DNA of 64,000 bases from Shimia sp. (GCA_024224295.1 JAAENN010000295.1:1-64000); one strand, 5' to 3'. Positions 26,816 through 35,061 are shown, numbered from the stretch's first letter. A program made the numbers and translations. Notes: generated by a model from the sequence alone, not told the origin.

Positions 26816-27469
26816 ATGCGCCCAACCGACCATCTGCGCACCCTTGCGGGTGACGACTGGACCGCCGCCACCACCCACCCGTTCTGCACCGAATTGGCAG
26901 AGGGGTCCCTGCCCTTGGGTAAGATGCGCTGGTACCTGGCGCAGGACTATCAGTTTGTTGGCAACTTCGTGCGCTTGCTTGCAAGTGCGATTGCCCATGC
27001 GCCAACTTTGGCCGACTCGGTGCCCGCGGCGCAGTTCTTGGCATTGGTCACCGGTCCGGAGAACACCTATTTCCTGCGCTCCTTTGAAGCCCTGGAAATG
27101 AGCGAGGTGGAACAAAAAGCGCCACCTGCCCCGCCCACGGAAGGTTTCAACGCGCTGATGGCTGAGGCGACCGCCTCTGGCCGTTATGAGCTGATGCTGG
27201 CCGTATTGGTCGTGGCCGAATGGGTCTATCTCAGTTGGGCCTCCCCAGTGAACCCTCCCAAAGAAGAATTGCCCTTCTATTTCGCCGAATGGATCACGTT
27301 GCACGCCGGCGAAGGATTTGAAGATGTCGTGGAATACTTGCGCAGTCAGTTGGACGCCGTGTGGCCGACACTCACTGCTGAAGCACAGAATGAGGTCGAG
27401 GCACTGTTCCTCCGCGCCGTGAAACTAGAGCGGGACTTCTGGAACGCATCTTACGCTGATCGAAGTTAA
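26816..27469 (+). CDS. tenA: TenA family protein (TenA_E-like, no catalytic cysteine)
   Basis: A 217-residue helical protein of the TenA/thiaminase II family, which hydrolyses aminopyrimidines for thiamine salvage. YLAQDYQFVGNF carries the conserved aspartate and LERDFWNASY the C-terminal glutamate. The cysteine found in classical TenA after the central helix is absent (the segment reads VAEWVYLSW), which fits the cysteine-less TenA_E group. AGGAG precedes the ATG at 26816. No thiamine genes or TPP riboswitch are nearby. It could also be a related PqqC-like protein. Confidence 0.82.
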   Translation: MRPTDHLRTLAGDDWTAATTHPFCTELAEGSLPLGKMRWYLAQDYQFVGNFVRLLASAIAHAPTLADSVPAAQFLALVTGPENTYFLRSFEALEMSEVEQKAPPAPPTEGFNALMAEATASGRYELMLAVLVVAEWVYLSWASPVNPPKEELPFYFAEWITLHAGEGFEDVVEYLRSQLDAVWPTLTAEAQNEVEALFLRAVKLERDFWNASYADRS

Positions 27470-27470
27470 C

Positions 27471-27492
27471 GCACCTTAACGATTGAAGGTGC
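27471..27492 (+). terminator. Stem-loop after tenA
   Basis: A 7-bp perfect inverted repeat (GCACCTT / AAGGTGC, 8-nt loop) begins one base after the tenA stop codon. It lacks a U-run, so it is a weak terminator candidate ahead of the tmRNA promoter. Confidence 0.45.
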
Positions 27493-27597
27493 AACGCACG
27501 GTCCGGTAACCCCAGCCGGGCCGCCAACCACCCCACCTCCGCGAAACAGTCGCAAAACCGACAAGTTACCGACGTGCCAAAAACCAGTTAACGGCGC

Positions 27598-27626
27598 TTG
27601 CACCCACGGCGCAACACCATTATCTA
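27598..27626 (+). promoter_or_regulatory. Putative sigma-70 promoter of ssrA
   Basis: TTGCAC (27598-27603) and TATCTA (27621-27626) are separated by 17 bp, an optimal spacing. This places the start of transcription near 27633, at the base of the first hairpin of the tmRNA acceptor piece. Confidence 0.6.
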
Positions 27627-27711
27627 GTGAGTGTCCTCTCGGGGACTATGGACATAAACGCGCTTGTAATAAACGGATCGGACCCGGGGGCGGTACCCGG
27701 CGTCTCCACCA

Positions 27712-27734
27712 AACATCCTTCATTTGGGGATCAT
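27712..27734 (+). other. ssrA: tmRNA intervening segment removed in maturation
   Basis: These 23 nt lie between the encoded CCA end of the acceptor piece and the GGGG start of the coding piece. ATCC and GGAT within it can pair and close the loop. In known permuted tmRNAs this segment is excised, leaving two RNAs. Confidence 0.8.
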
Positions 27735-27820
27735 GGGGACGAAATAGGATCGACGGACGTCTAAAGAAGTTAGCTTTGTTTCGGCTGTCTGCCACCGTTA
27801 TCGGCGAAACTTGTACAATT

Positions 27821-27862
27821 GCAAATGACAATCGTGCTCCGGCAATGGCAGTTGCAGCGTAA
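27821..27862 (+). other. ssrA: tmRNA tag reading frame
   Basis: The frame reads GCA AAT GAC AAT CGT GCT and onward to GCG TAA, giving ANDNRAPAMAVAA. The C-terminal Ala-Ala is the degron read by ClpXP, and the N-terminal Asn-Asp-Asn part is where SspB-type adaptors bind. Confidence 0.95.
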
Positions 27863-28195
27863 GCTGTAAATGTCGCCGAAACTAACTCCTTGGGTTTAGC
27901 GACCTAAGGCGGGGTCCGCAGGAACCTGGCAACAGAATCCTGCACCTAAACTACGCGAATCCGGCGTACCGAACATCTAACCCACACCATGAAAAGCCTT
28001 CTTTGTTCAAACGAAGTGGTTAATTTATTGACGAAAATTGGTTAACGCTGGCCGCCGCTTCAAGGTTTGCGCACCGGAAACGCTTTATTTGTTAAAAATC
28101 TCATTTTCGCCACTATTTGACCTTTCTTTTTAACCTTTCACTTACTCTTTGGACACTAGCTTGCATCATGGGGATACAACTGAAAGGCACTCAAA

Positions 28196-28627
28196 ATGTC
28201 TGTTGATAAACGAAAGATCATCGAAGATTGGTTTCGGCGTGTATGGGTAGAAGCAGATATGGACGCCATCGACGAGATGTTCCGTCCAGATAGTACGGCG
28301 GAAGGCGTTCTTCCCGGTTTTGACGTTGGACCGGAAGATTTCCGCGAGATGGCGACAATGTACCTGGCGCTAGTGGAAGACCCGTTTGTGTGTGTTGAAA
28401 AAGTTATGGTGGATGGAGATTGGGCCGCTGCACTGTGGACCATGAGCATTCTCAATCCAGTGAGCGGTGATCGAATTACTGGATTTGGTCAACTCTTTGT
28501 CCGCTTTGAAGGTGAAGTCATGGTTGAAGCTTATAACAACTTTGATTTTGTTGCGTTTTTTGAGAAAATGGGCTTTTTGCCGGAACAGACAATGGCCATG
28601 TGCCTGACTGGGCAAAAGGTCGCTTAA
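28196..28627 (+). CDS. SnoaL/NTF2-like protein
   Basis: A 143-residue single-domain alpha+beta-barrel protein of the SnoaL-like/NTF2 superfamily, often labelled ester cyclase or nuclear transport factor 2 family. The opening KRKIIEDWFRRVWVEADMDAIDEMF and the central VEDPFVCVEKVMVDGDWAAALW segment (given in parts, residues 6-30 and 60-82) are typical. No substrate can be inferred. It stands alone after the tmRNA gene, 50 bp before chrA, on the same strand. Confidence 0.75.
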   Translation: MSVDKRKIIEDWFRRVWVEADMDAIDEMFRPDSTAEGVLPGFDVGPEDFREMATMYLALVEDPFVCVEKVMVDGDWAAALWTMSILNPVSGDRITGFGQLFVRFEGEVMVEAYNNFDFVAFFEKMGFLPEQTMAMCLTGQKVA

Positions 28628-28677
28628 GACCACTACAAAAACCTTGCATTTAGGGCATCTTGCGCTAGCCATAAGCC

Positions 28678-29934
28678 ATGACGCAAATGCCCTCCAATTC
28701 CGAATTGTTGCGTGTCTTCGGACGCATAGGTCTCATGTCTTTTGGCGGACCTGCCGCCCAAATCGGATTAATGCACCATGAGCTTGTCAACCGAACAGGG
28801 TGGCTGAAAGAGAAAGAATTTCTCGGCGCACTCTCGTTTTGTATGCTTTTGCCAGGCCCTGAGGCCATGCAACTTGCCACATTCTGTGGCTGGAAACTAC
28901 GTGGAACGTGTGGCGGCGTCATCGCTGGAAGTCTATTTGTTCTGCCAGGTGCTGCGCTGATCTTTCTATTGGTTGCAGGTTACGCCACATATGGCGATCT
29001 ACCTTTGGTTGCCTCCGCCTTTCTTGGCGTAAAAGCGGCAGTGGTCGCCATCATTGCGCAGGCCTTTTTGGGATTGTCTCGCAAGGTACTGATAATAAAA
29101 ACAAATACAGTCGTCTCTATCTTGAGTTTTGCCACGCTTTATACGGCTGTTTTGCCTTTTCCAGCCGTAATTATCTTGGCCGCCGGATTGGGTTTTGCAC
29201 TATCAGGTCAAGATGCAACGCCCGATACCTCTCAAGCGGAAACCCACATTCCAAACCCATGGAGGCAAACTGCGTCCGCCGTGGTTTTTTGGGGATTGCT
29301 CTGGATGACACCTGTGATTTTTGCGGTGTCTGCTGGCGGTTTCTTAAAAGACGTTGCGCTATTCTTTTCGCAGCTGGCCGTCGTCACTTTTGGCGGAGCG
29401 TACGCGGTGTTGGCCTATATGGTGCAAGCGGTAGTGCAAGACTTCGGCTGGCTCAACACCGATCAAATGATGGACGCACTTGGCTTGGCGGAAACCACAC
29501 CTGGCCCCTTGATCCTTGTCACGCAGTTCGTCGCCACTTTGGCCGGTCAATTGCAGGGGGGGGTAAACCTGGCTCTCACCGCCGGCTTGCTCGCTCTGTG
29601 GTGCACGTTTACACCTTGTTTTCTGTGGATTTTTGCAGGAGCCCCTCACGTCTCCCGTATCCTGTCAAATCCGCGATTAAGCGCAGCTCTCACCCTAATT
29701 TCGGCAGCCGTTTTAGGCGTAATAGCCAATCTGAGTCTGTGGTTTACAATCAACCTCCTATTTGCTGAAACTACTCCAAGTGCTTTTGGAACCCTGCCCG
29801 TTCCGACCAGTTTTGATCCGATTGCTGGTACGCTAACCGCGGCAGCCATCATTACGATGCTCAAACTGCGCCTACCACTTCTCGGTGTACTGGCACTCTC
29901 AGCCTCAGCCGCGATGACAATTGGTCTGCTTTAG
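28678..29934 (+). CDS. chrA: Chromate transporter, long-chain ChrA
   Basis: A 418-residue inner-membrane protein with two homologous CHR domains, the long-chain form of the chromate efflux family. The repeated motif is visible in both halves: FGGPAAQIGLM with LPGPEAMQLAT, and FGGAYAVLAYM with TPGPLILVTQF. Chromate or sulfate export is assumed from the family; no chrB or chrF regulator is adjacent. About ten hydrophobic segments are present. The ribosome site is weak. Confidence 0.92.
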   Translation: MTQMPSNSELLRVFGRIGLMSFGGPAAQIGLMHHELVNRTGWLKEKEFLGALSFCMLLPGPEAMQLATFCGWKLRGTCGGVIAGSLFVLPGAALIFLLVAGYATYGDLPLVASAFLGVKAAVVAIIAQAFLGLSRKVLIIKTNTVVSILSFATLYTAVLPFPAVIILAAGLGFALSGQDATPDTSQAETHIPNPWRQTASAVVFWGLLWMTPVIFAVSAGGFLKDVALFFSQLAVVTFGGAYAVLAYMVQAVVQDFGWLNTDQMMDALGLAETTPGPLILVTQFVATLAGQLQGGVNLALTAGLLALWCTFTPCFLWIFAGAPHVSRILSNPRLSAALTLISAAVLGVIANLSLWFTINLLFAETTPSAFGTLPVPTSFDPIAGTLTAAAIITMLKLRLPLLGVLALSASAAMTIGLL

Positions 29935-30014
29935 GCTAACTTTTTGCGCTGGATCATCTTTCGTTTCCCGCGCAATGGTCTATTGTCAAAATAACAGACT
30001 ATCGGAGCACTGCC

Positions 30015-30485
30015 ATGTCCGGGACCATCGACTACGGAAATCTTATGCATCGCGCGATGCGCAGCTTGATTCAGACGGTTTTGGCCGATGTTCAAAGGAA
30101 CGGCCTACCCGGAGAGCACCACTTCTTCATCACCTTTGACACACAGCATCCGGATGTGGAGATTGCTGAGTGGCTGGCGGACCGTTACCCCGGAGAAATG
30201 ACCGTGGTGATGCAGCACTGGTACGACAATCTTACTGTTACCGACGAAGGTTTTGCAGTAACACTCAACTTCGGCGATGCGCCGGAACCTCTTTATATCC
30301 CTTATAATTCCATCAAGACCTTTGTTGACCCGTCCGTGGAATTTGGCCTGCGCTTTGAAACCCAGGATGAGGATGAAGCAGAAGACGCGCTTGATGAGCT
30401 GCCTGAGGAAATCAACCTCGAAGAGATCGTTGAAGAGCCGCGTAAGGACGCCGAAGTGGTGTCACTGGACAGCTTCCGCAAGTAA
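30015..30485 (+). CDS. sspB: ClpXP protease specificity-enhancing factor SspB
   Basis: A 156-residue alpha-type SspB, the adaptor that hands ssrA-tagged proteins to ClpXP. The peptide-binding fold carries the HHFFITFDTQHPDV and SEGFAV-like strands (here DEGFAVTLNF), followed by an acidic linker (EDEAEDALDELPEE) and a short C-terminal tail (VVSLDSFRK) that would dock on ClpX. CGGAGC precedes the ATG. It lies 2 kb from ssrA and directly before fumC. Confidence 0.93.
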   Translation: MSGTIDYGNLMHRAMRSLIQTVLADVQRNGLPGEHHFFITFDTQHPDVEIAEWLADRYPGEMTVVMQHWYDNLTVTDEGFAVTLNFGDAPEPLYIPYNSIKTFVDPSVEFGLRFETQDEDEAEDALDELPEEINLEEIVEEPRKDAEVVSLDSFRK

Positions 30486-30655
30486 CCTTCTCGGCTAATC
30501 AGGCCTTTTAACACTTGATGTTCGTGCCTGGGTGCTAAACGTCGCAGCCAAAGACTGATTTGCCGCGCCTTGTTAGCGGTATCCCACGGTATACAGTATT
30601 GCACTTTGCCTCACTTACGGTATGACACTCCTGACAATTTATACCGGAGGTCGTC

Positions 30656-32050
30656 ATGGCAGATACCCGTACTGAAACCGACAGCTTTGGCCCATTAGAG
30701 GTCCCTTCCGACAAGTATTGGGGCGCACAGACCCAGCGCTCAATAATGAACTTCCCGATCGGTTGGGAAAAGCAGCCCGTCGCCATCGTGCGCGCGCTTG
30801 GCGTGATCAAGCAGGCTTGCGCGATGCAGAACAAAGCCACCGGCAAGATGAAAACGAAAATCGCCGACGCGGTGATTGAGGCCGCCTCGGAAGTAGTCGC
30901 CGGCAAATTTGACGACAACTTCCCATTGGTGGTTTGGCAGACCGGCTCCGGCACCCAGTCCAACATGAACTCCAACGAAGTCATCGCCAACCGCGCGATC
31001 GAAATTCTCGGCGGCGTGATTGGCTCCAAAGAACCGGTTCACCCAAACGATCACTGCAACATGGGCCAATCTTCCAACGACACCTTCCCAACAGCCATGC
31101 ACATTGCCGCTGCAATGACCGTACGCGATGTTTTGCTGCCTGGCCTGAACAAACTCGCAGAAGGCCTGGAAGCGAAATCCGAAGAGTTCAAGGACATCAT
31201 CAAGATCGGCCGGACGCACACCCAGGACGCAACCCCGCTGACACTGGGTCAGGAATTTGGTGGCTATGCACACCAGATCCGTCAGGGCATCGCCCGTGTC
31301 GAGGCGGCTCTGCCCGGCATCTATGAACTGGCGCAGGGTGGCACTGCAGTGGGCACGGGCTTGAATACCCAGCCAGGTTGGAGTGAAGCTGTGGCCGGCC
31401 ATATGGCTGAGATCACGGGTCTGCCATTTGTTACTGCTCCAAACAAATTCGAAGCCCTTGCGGCGCATGACGCCATGGTCTTTATGTCCGGTGCGCTCGC
31501 AACTGTGGCTGGTGCGATGTACAAAATCGCCAACGACATCCGTTTCCTCGGCTCTGGCCCTCGCTCTGGTCTGGGCGAACTGATCCTGCCGGAAAACGAG
31601 CCGGGCTCCTCGATCATGCCGGGTAAAGTAAACCCAACCCAGGCCGAAGCAATGACCCAGGTCGCCGCACACGTCATGGGCAACAATGCCGCTATGACTT
31701 TTGCCGGCTCTCAGGGCCATTTCGAACTGAACGTGTATAACCCGATGATGTCGTACAACCTGCTGCAATCCATGCAGCTTCTCGGCGACGTTGCGGACAG
31801 CTTCACCGAGCGTATGCTGAATGGCATCAAAGCGAACGAGCCTCGCATCGACAAGCTGATGAAAGAATCGCTGATGCTGGTAACAGCACTTGCCCCGACC
31901 ATCGGTTATGACAACGCCACCACCGTCGCTAAAACCGCGCATAAAAACGGCACCACGCTCAAAGAAGAAGCCATCGCACTGGGCTTCGTCGATGAAAAGA
32001 CCTTTGACGCGGTTGTACGTCCAGAACAGATGATCGGCCCTAAAGCCTGA
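30656..32050 (+). CDS. fumC: Fumarate hydratase class II
   Basis: The iron-free fumarase of the TCA cycle, which interconverts fumarate and malate. The 464-residue protein has the superfamily signature [13 protein letters not shown] (about 318-330), the [11 protein letters not shown] motif and the catalytic-region [23 protein letters not shown] ribosome site precedes the ATG. It is followed by a strong terminator. The sspB-fumC order is common in alphaproteobacteria. Confidence 0.97.
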   Translation: MADTRTETDSFGPLEVPSDKYWGAQTQRSIMNFPIGWEKQPVAIVRALGVIKQACAMQNKATGKMKTKIADAVIEAASEVVAGKFDDNFPLVVWQTGSGTQSNMNSNEVIANRAIEILGGVIGSKEPVHPNDHCNMGQSSNDTFPTAMHIAAAMTVRDVLLPGLNKLAEGLEAKSEEFKDIIKIGRTHTQDATPLTLGQEFGGYAHQIRQGIARVEAALPGIYELAQGGTAVGTGLNTQPGWSEAVAGHMAEITGLPFVTAPNKFEALAAHDAMVFMSGALATVAGAMYKIANDIRFLGSGPRSGLGELILPENEPGSSIMPGKVNPTQAEAMTQVAAHVMGNNAAMTFAGSQGHFELNVYNPMMSYNLLQSMQLLGDVADSFTERMLNGIKANEPRIDKLMKESLMLVTALAPTIGYDNATTVAKTAHKNGTTLKEEAIALGFVDEKTFDAVVRPEQMIGPKA

Positions 32051-32073
32051 TCTCTGAAAGTTAAACCACACTC

Positions 32074-32108
32074 AAGGCGGCTCAAAAATTGAGTCGCCTT
32101 TTCTTTTT
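32074..32108 (+). terminator. Rho-independent terminator after fumC
   Basis: A 12-bp stem with one G-T pair (AAGGCGGCTCAA / TTGAGTCGCCTT, 3-nt loop) is followed by a T-rich tract (32099-32108). Confidence 0.9.
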
Positions 32109-32169
32109 GCGACGGAAAATTTCACGTCAAGCGTTTGAAATTCAACGACAGAAACCATAGGTAACTGCC

Positions 32170-32307
32170 ATGAAAAAACCGAACATCCGTCCCCTTTATC
32201 TGATCCTCATCCTAATTCTGGGTGGGTTGTCACTGGCCACAACCCCGGTGTTTGCCATGGTGATTGACGAGATTGCCACCTGCAACGCAGAGGCTATCCT
32301 GTCATAA
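32170..32307 (+). CDS. Small secreted or membrane peptide, 45 residues
   Basis: A short open frame encoding MKKPNIRPLY, then a hydrophobic stretch (11-29) ending in TPVFA-M, which looks like a signal peptide or single membrane helix, then a 16-residue tail with one Cys. AGG lies about nine bases before the ATG. It falls between the fumC terminator and the DUF4169 gene. I do not recognise a family; comparative evidence is needed. Confidence 0.5.
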   Translation: MKKPNIRPLYLILILILGGLSLATTPVFAMVIDEIATCNAEAILS

Positions 32308-32354
32308 TCTCGGACTGTCTGGGCAAGCCAATTTTTTACAAGTAACCTGCTGAC

Positions 32355-32525
32355 ATGACCGTTGTGAATCTCAATAAGTTCCGAAAAGCCAAAGCCCACG
32401 CCGCCAAACATGCGCAGGCAGATGAAAATGCTGTGAAATTTGGTCGAACAAAAGCCCAGAAAAAACTAGAAGAGATGAAGGCTGAGAAATCCCGCCGGGA
32501 TTTGGACGGAAAAGAGCGCGAATGA
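32355..32525 (+). CDS. DUF4169 family protein
   Basis: A 56-residue, very basic and helical protein (opening MTVVNLNKFRKAKAHAAK). It matches the short DUF4169 family that occurs next to fumC and a ribbon-helix-helix gene in Rhodobacterales. Its stop overlaps the start of that gene (ATGA), so the two are coupled. Function is unknown; the charge suggests nucleic-acid or protein binding, which is inference. Confidence 0.8.
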   Translation: MTVVNLNKFRKAKAHAAKHAQADENAVKFGRTKAQKKLEEMKAEKSRRDLDGKERE

Positions 32526-32752
32526 GTCGTCCAATTAAGCGCTCTCTAACTCTTCGCGGTCACCGTACCAGCGTGTCATTGGAAAATGAATTCTGGCGGG
32601 CCTTTCGCGACATTGCAGAAGAAAAGAACATCCCGATCAATGCACTTGCGGCGCAAATTGATGCAGAACGTGATCTGGAAGCGGGACTTGCCACGGCAAT
32701 CCGTCTCTACGTTCTAGCACATTATCGCGCCCGCGCTTCAGTTGCCCCGTAA
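32522..32752 (+). CDS. Ribbon-helix-helix domain protein
   Basis: A 76-residue protein with the RHH-like layout: a basic strand (IKRSLTLRGHRTSVSLE), then two helices (ENEFWRAFRDIAEEKN and a second around INALAAQID). It belongs to the short family placed after DUF4169 genes. It may be a DNA-binding regulator, but no target is known, and there is no toxin partner nearby. Translationally coupled to the DUF4169 gene. Confidence 0.8.
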   Translation: MSRPIKRSLTLRGHRTSVSLENEFWRAFRDIAEEKNIPINALAAQIDAERDLEAGLATAIRLYVLAHYRARASVAP

Positions 32753-32787
32753 CTATTCCCGCCGGAAGCAATGCGTGGAGGGGCGTT

Positions 32788-33198
32788 TTAGGTTGCTTCT
32801 GTTGCGACCAGGCGAATCCGTTCAATCATCGCCCTCAACCCGTTCGAGCGCTGCGACGACAGGTGCTCGTTTAGTCCCAGCCGTTCCAACTCTGCGCGCG
32901 AATCCACCGCAACTACCTCAGAAAGGCTTAAGCCGTTATATAGCTTTCGTAAAACTGCAATCAGGCCGCTGACAATCATCGCGTCACTGGCACCCTCAAA
33001 ACGGAAAATGCCGTCTTCGATGGTCGGATGCAACCAAACCTGGCTCGCACAGCCATCCACCTTGGTCGCGGGCACACGTAGCGCGTCATCCAGCACAGGC
33101 ATATCCTTACCTTGCTCGATCACATAGCGATAGCGGTCTTCCCAATCCTCAATGAACTCAAAGTCCTCGACAATGTCTTCAAAGGCCTCGGCTGCCAT
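32788..33198 (-). CDS. sufE: SufE family sulfur acceptor protein
   Basis: A 136-residue SufE-type protein. The sulfur-accepting cysteine is in KVDGCASQVWL (about residue 50), and the end SNGLRAMIERIR is family-typical. SufE takes persulfide sulfur from SufS for Fe-S cluster assembly. No suf genes adjoin; the nearest desulfurase-like gene is 12 kb away. It converges with the RHH gene. Confidence 0.92.
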   Translation of the reverse strand: MAAEAFEDIVEDFEFIEDWEDRYRYVIEQGKDMPVLDDALRVPATKVDGCASQVWLHPTIEDGIFRFEGASDAMIVSGLIAVLRKLYNGLSLSEVVAVDSRAELERLGLNEHLSSQRSNGLRAMIERIRLVATEAT

Positions 33199-33347
33199 GG
33201 TTGGATCTCTCCTGCGACTTCAAACGGTACCTTGTCACCTATGACGCACAATCAAAAAGGTCCACCCCTTCACGCCTTGCTCACATCAGATGCTTTTCAA
33301 GGCGAAACGAATAGGTTAACCCATGATGCAAAGAATGAGGATTATCG

Positions 33348-33848
33348 ATGCGCATACCAGTCTTAGTATTGTTTTCCGCCGTCTTGGCATTGTCCGCCTG
33401 CCAATCGCGGTGGAACCCGGCGAACTGGTGGGACAAAGACACAACTGCCGCGGAAGCCGTAAATCCTCTGATACCGGATCAAACGGAAGACGGCCAATCC
33501 TTCTTTGCCGCCAAAGAAACCGAAGAGTATCGCGGTTTGCCGATTGATAAAGTCACGTCAGTTGAAGTGCACCGTGTCACAGAAGGCCGGCTGATCATGG
33601 CTATCGGTGTGGCTTCAGTGCACGGTACGTCTAATGTACGTTTGATGTTACCTAAAGAAGGCGGGCTTGAAGGTGGTGTTCTTACGTTAAACTTGATGGG
33701 ACGCCCACCGATTGAGCCAATCGTGGGTGGATCGGATCAAACACGTGAAGTCACTACCGCAGTAGTTCTAACCGCTCAGCAAATGGCCGGCGTTCGCACT
33801 ATTCGCGTCAAGGCTCTATCTAATAGTATAGATCGTCGCATTCGCTAA
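33348..33848 (+). CDS. Hypothetical lipoprotein
   Basis: A 166-residue protein with a signal peptide and lipobox (LSAC, Cys at 18), so it should be an acylated periplasmic or outer-membrane protein. After a variable linker (WNPANWWDKDTT) it forms a compact beta-rich domain. I recognise no named family, though such lipoproteins are usual in Rhodobacterales. Single gene, ahead of a tRNA on the other strand. Confidence 0.75.
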   Translation: MRIPVLVLFSAVLALSACQSRWNPANWWDKDTTAAEAVNPLIPDQTEDGQSFFAAKETEEYRGLPIDKVTSVEVHRVTEGRLIMAIGVASVHGTSNVRLMLPKEGGLEGGVLTLNLMGRPPIEPIVGGSDQTREVTTAVVLTAQQMAGVRTIRVKALSNSIDRRIR

Positions 33849-33890
33849 CACAAAACGAACACGAGTTTAATTTGGCTTGATTGGCGGTTT

Positions 33891-33967
33891 TGGTAGGCCC
33901 GGCAGGACTTGAACCCGCAACCAAAGCGTTATGAGCGCTCTGCTCTAACCAATTGAGCTACAGGCCC
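33891..33967 (-). tRNA. tRNA with CAU anticodon, probably tRNA-Ile2
   Basis: A 77-nt cloverleaf on the minus strand starts GGGCCTG, has anticodon loop CTCATAA and T-loop GTTCAAGTCC, and encodes its CCA. Anticodon CAU fits elongator Met or the Ile2 tRNA that TilS modifies with lysidine. C4-G69 and C5-G68 pairs and the CTTTGGTTGC variable-region context resemble E. coli tRNA-Ile2, so I favour Ile2. Default scanners may call it Met. The terminal pair is G1-U72. Confidence 0.9.
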
Positions 33968-34002
33968 GCCAAGTGCTTGGTTATGAAATGCCGCCAGTGG
34001 CG

Positions 34003-34935
34003 TCAAGCGGACAGTTTGTCTTCCACCAATTTGATTTCCGCTTGGCGACGCAGCGCAACCAATTTGTCGACAAAGGCATTGATCACCAAGTCAATTTTTG
34101 AGCCCGGTATGGTCTTGGTTGGTGAAATGGCAAAAACGTCTTTGCTTGGAGCCTCAAATTCCGGGAGCACCACTTCGTAGATGCCTTCATCCAATTCTTT
34201 CTGAATCAACATCTGTGCCGCGCGGGTGTACCCCATATCGGTGCGCACGGCTTTTAAGATGATTTCAGGATCGTCCGCCGTGAACCCCACACGAATGGGA
34301 GCCTGAAAAGACTGGCCATCCCGCTTCACGTCAAAAAAGCCTGCGGTCTTGTCCTCGTGGTGCTGAATATACTTCAAACGCTTAATGTCATCCGGCGTTT
34401 CTGGGCGACCGTGTTTGTCCAAATAACTTGGGGTCGCAAAAAATACCGTCTCTAGGGACGCGATCTTGCGTCCAAAACCAGAGGTTTCACCCAGGCGACC
34501 AGCGCGAATGGCAAGGTCGTACCCTTCGCGTACCACATCTACTAAGCGATCTTCCATGCGCAGAACGATGTCTAAATCGGGGTGTGCATTGCCGAGTTCA
34601 ATCAGTACCGGCCCAAACACGACGCGTCCCAAGAAGTTGCCGGTATTGATCCGAATGGTACCCGCGACATCGCTGTCTAAAGCCTCCAACTCAGCCAACA
34701 TCAACTCATAGCGCTCCAATAGCTTCTGTGCGTGCTCCTGCACCAACACCCCGGCCCGTGTGGCCGATACCCCTTGTGGGGAACGATGCAATAGCTGTTG
34801 CCCAATGTGGGTTTCTAGCTGGCGAATTTGCTGACTGGCTGCAGATTGCGAAATACCGCGCTGTTGCCCTGCACCAGAGAGGCTGCCTTCCGCAAGCGCA
34901 CTCACAAAGGTCTCCATCAACCCCATCCGGTCCAT
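34003..34935 (-). CDS. LysR family transcriptional regulator
   Basis: A 310-residue LysR regulator with an N-terminal winged helix (about 4-64, with SQSAASQQIRQLETHIGQQL) and a C-terminal substrate-binding domain. AAGGAG supports the ATG at 34935. It is divergent from the Tat-exported MBL-fold gene with 126 bp between, the usual setting for a LysR regulator and its target. The effector is unknown. Confidence 0.88.
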   Translation of the reverse strand: MDRMGLMETFVSALAEGSLSGAGQQRGISQSAASQQIRQLETHIGQQLLHRSPQGVSATRAGVLVQEHAQKLLERYELMLAELEALDSDVAGTIRINTGNFLGRVVFGPVLIELGNAHPDLDIVLRMEDRLVDVVREGYDLAIRAGRLGETSGFGRKIASLETVFFATPSYLDKHGRPETPDDIKRLKYIQHHEDKTAGFFDVKRDGQSFQAPIRVGFTADDPEIILKAVRTDMGYTRAAQMLIQKELDEGIYEVVLPEFEAPSKDVFAISPTKTIPGSKIDLVINAFVDKLVALRRQAEIKLVEDKLSA

Positions 34936-35061
34936 GCTATAAGCACTCCTTATGCCCTGTATCACTATCACATCGGTACTGCAGACAAATTATCAAGCCT
35001 AGATAGCCGATACCAGCACAAGCTGGACCCAAAATTTGCTTCAGGAATATTGGAGACCCTT

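Larger units (their letters stand above)
27631..27946 (+). ncRNA. ssrA: Circularly permuted two-piece tmRNA (alpha type)
   Basis: tmRNA rescues stalled ribosomes and tags the nascent chain for proteolysis. The acceptor piece comes first and ends in CGTCTCC-ACCA (27701-27711). After a 23-nt intervening segment the coding piece starts GGGGACG (27735). The seven bases GGGGACG pair fully with CGTCTCC (one G-U), rebuilding the acceptor stem, and CCGGG/CCCGG forms the T stem. The tag reads ANDNRAPAMAVAA, then TAA (27821-27862). A GCAGGA/TCCTGC hairpin marks the coding-piece end. The outer ends are estimates (about 15 nt). Confidence 0.95.

Noticed and set aside
26378-27630. TPP riboswitch linked to tenA
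   Set aside because: No thi-box-like sequence was visible upstream of tenA; only a short gap after the small membrane protein gene is present.
27646-27831. 61-codon open frame opposite the tmRNA
   Set aside because: The region is explained by the tmRNA acceptor stem, CCA end and coding piece; the frame has no ribosome site.
30740-32071. 443-codon open frame antisense to fumC
   Set aside because: It lies wholly opposite a clear fumC, has a His-, Arg- and Phe-rich composition typical of shadow frames in GC-rich DNA, and has no recognisable domain.
32170-32752. Toxin-antitoxin system suggested by small coupled genes with an RHH protein
   Set aside because: Neither partner resembles a toxin, and the arrangement matches the usual fumC-DUF4169-RHH cluster instead.
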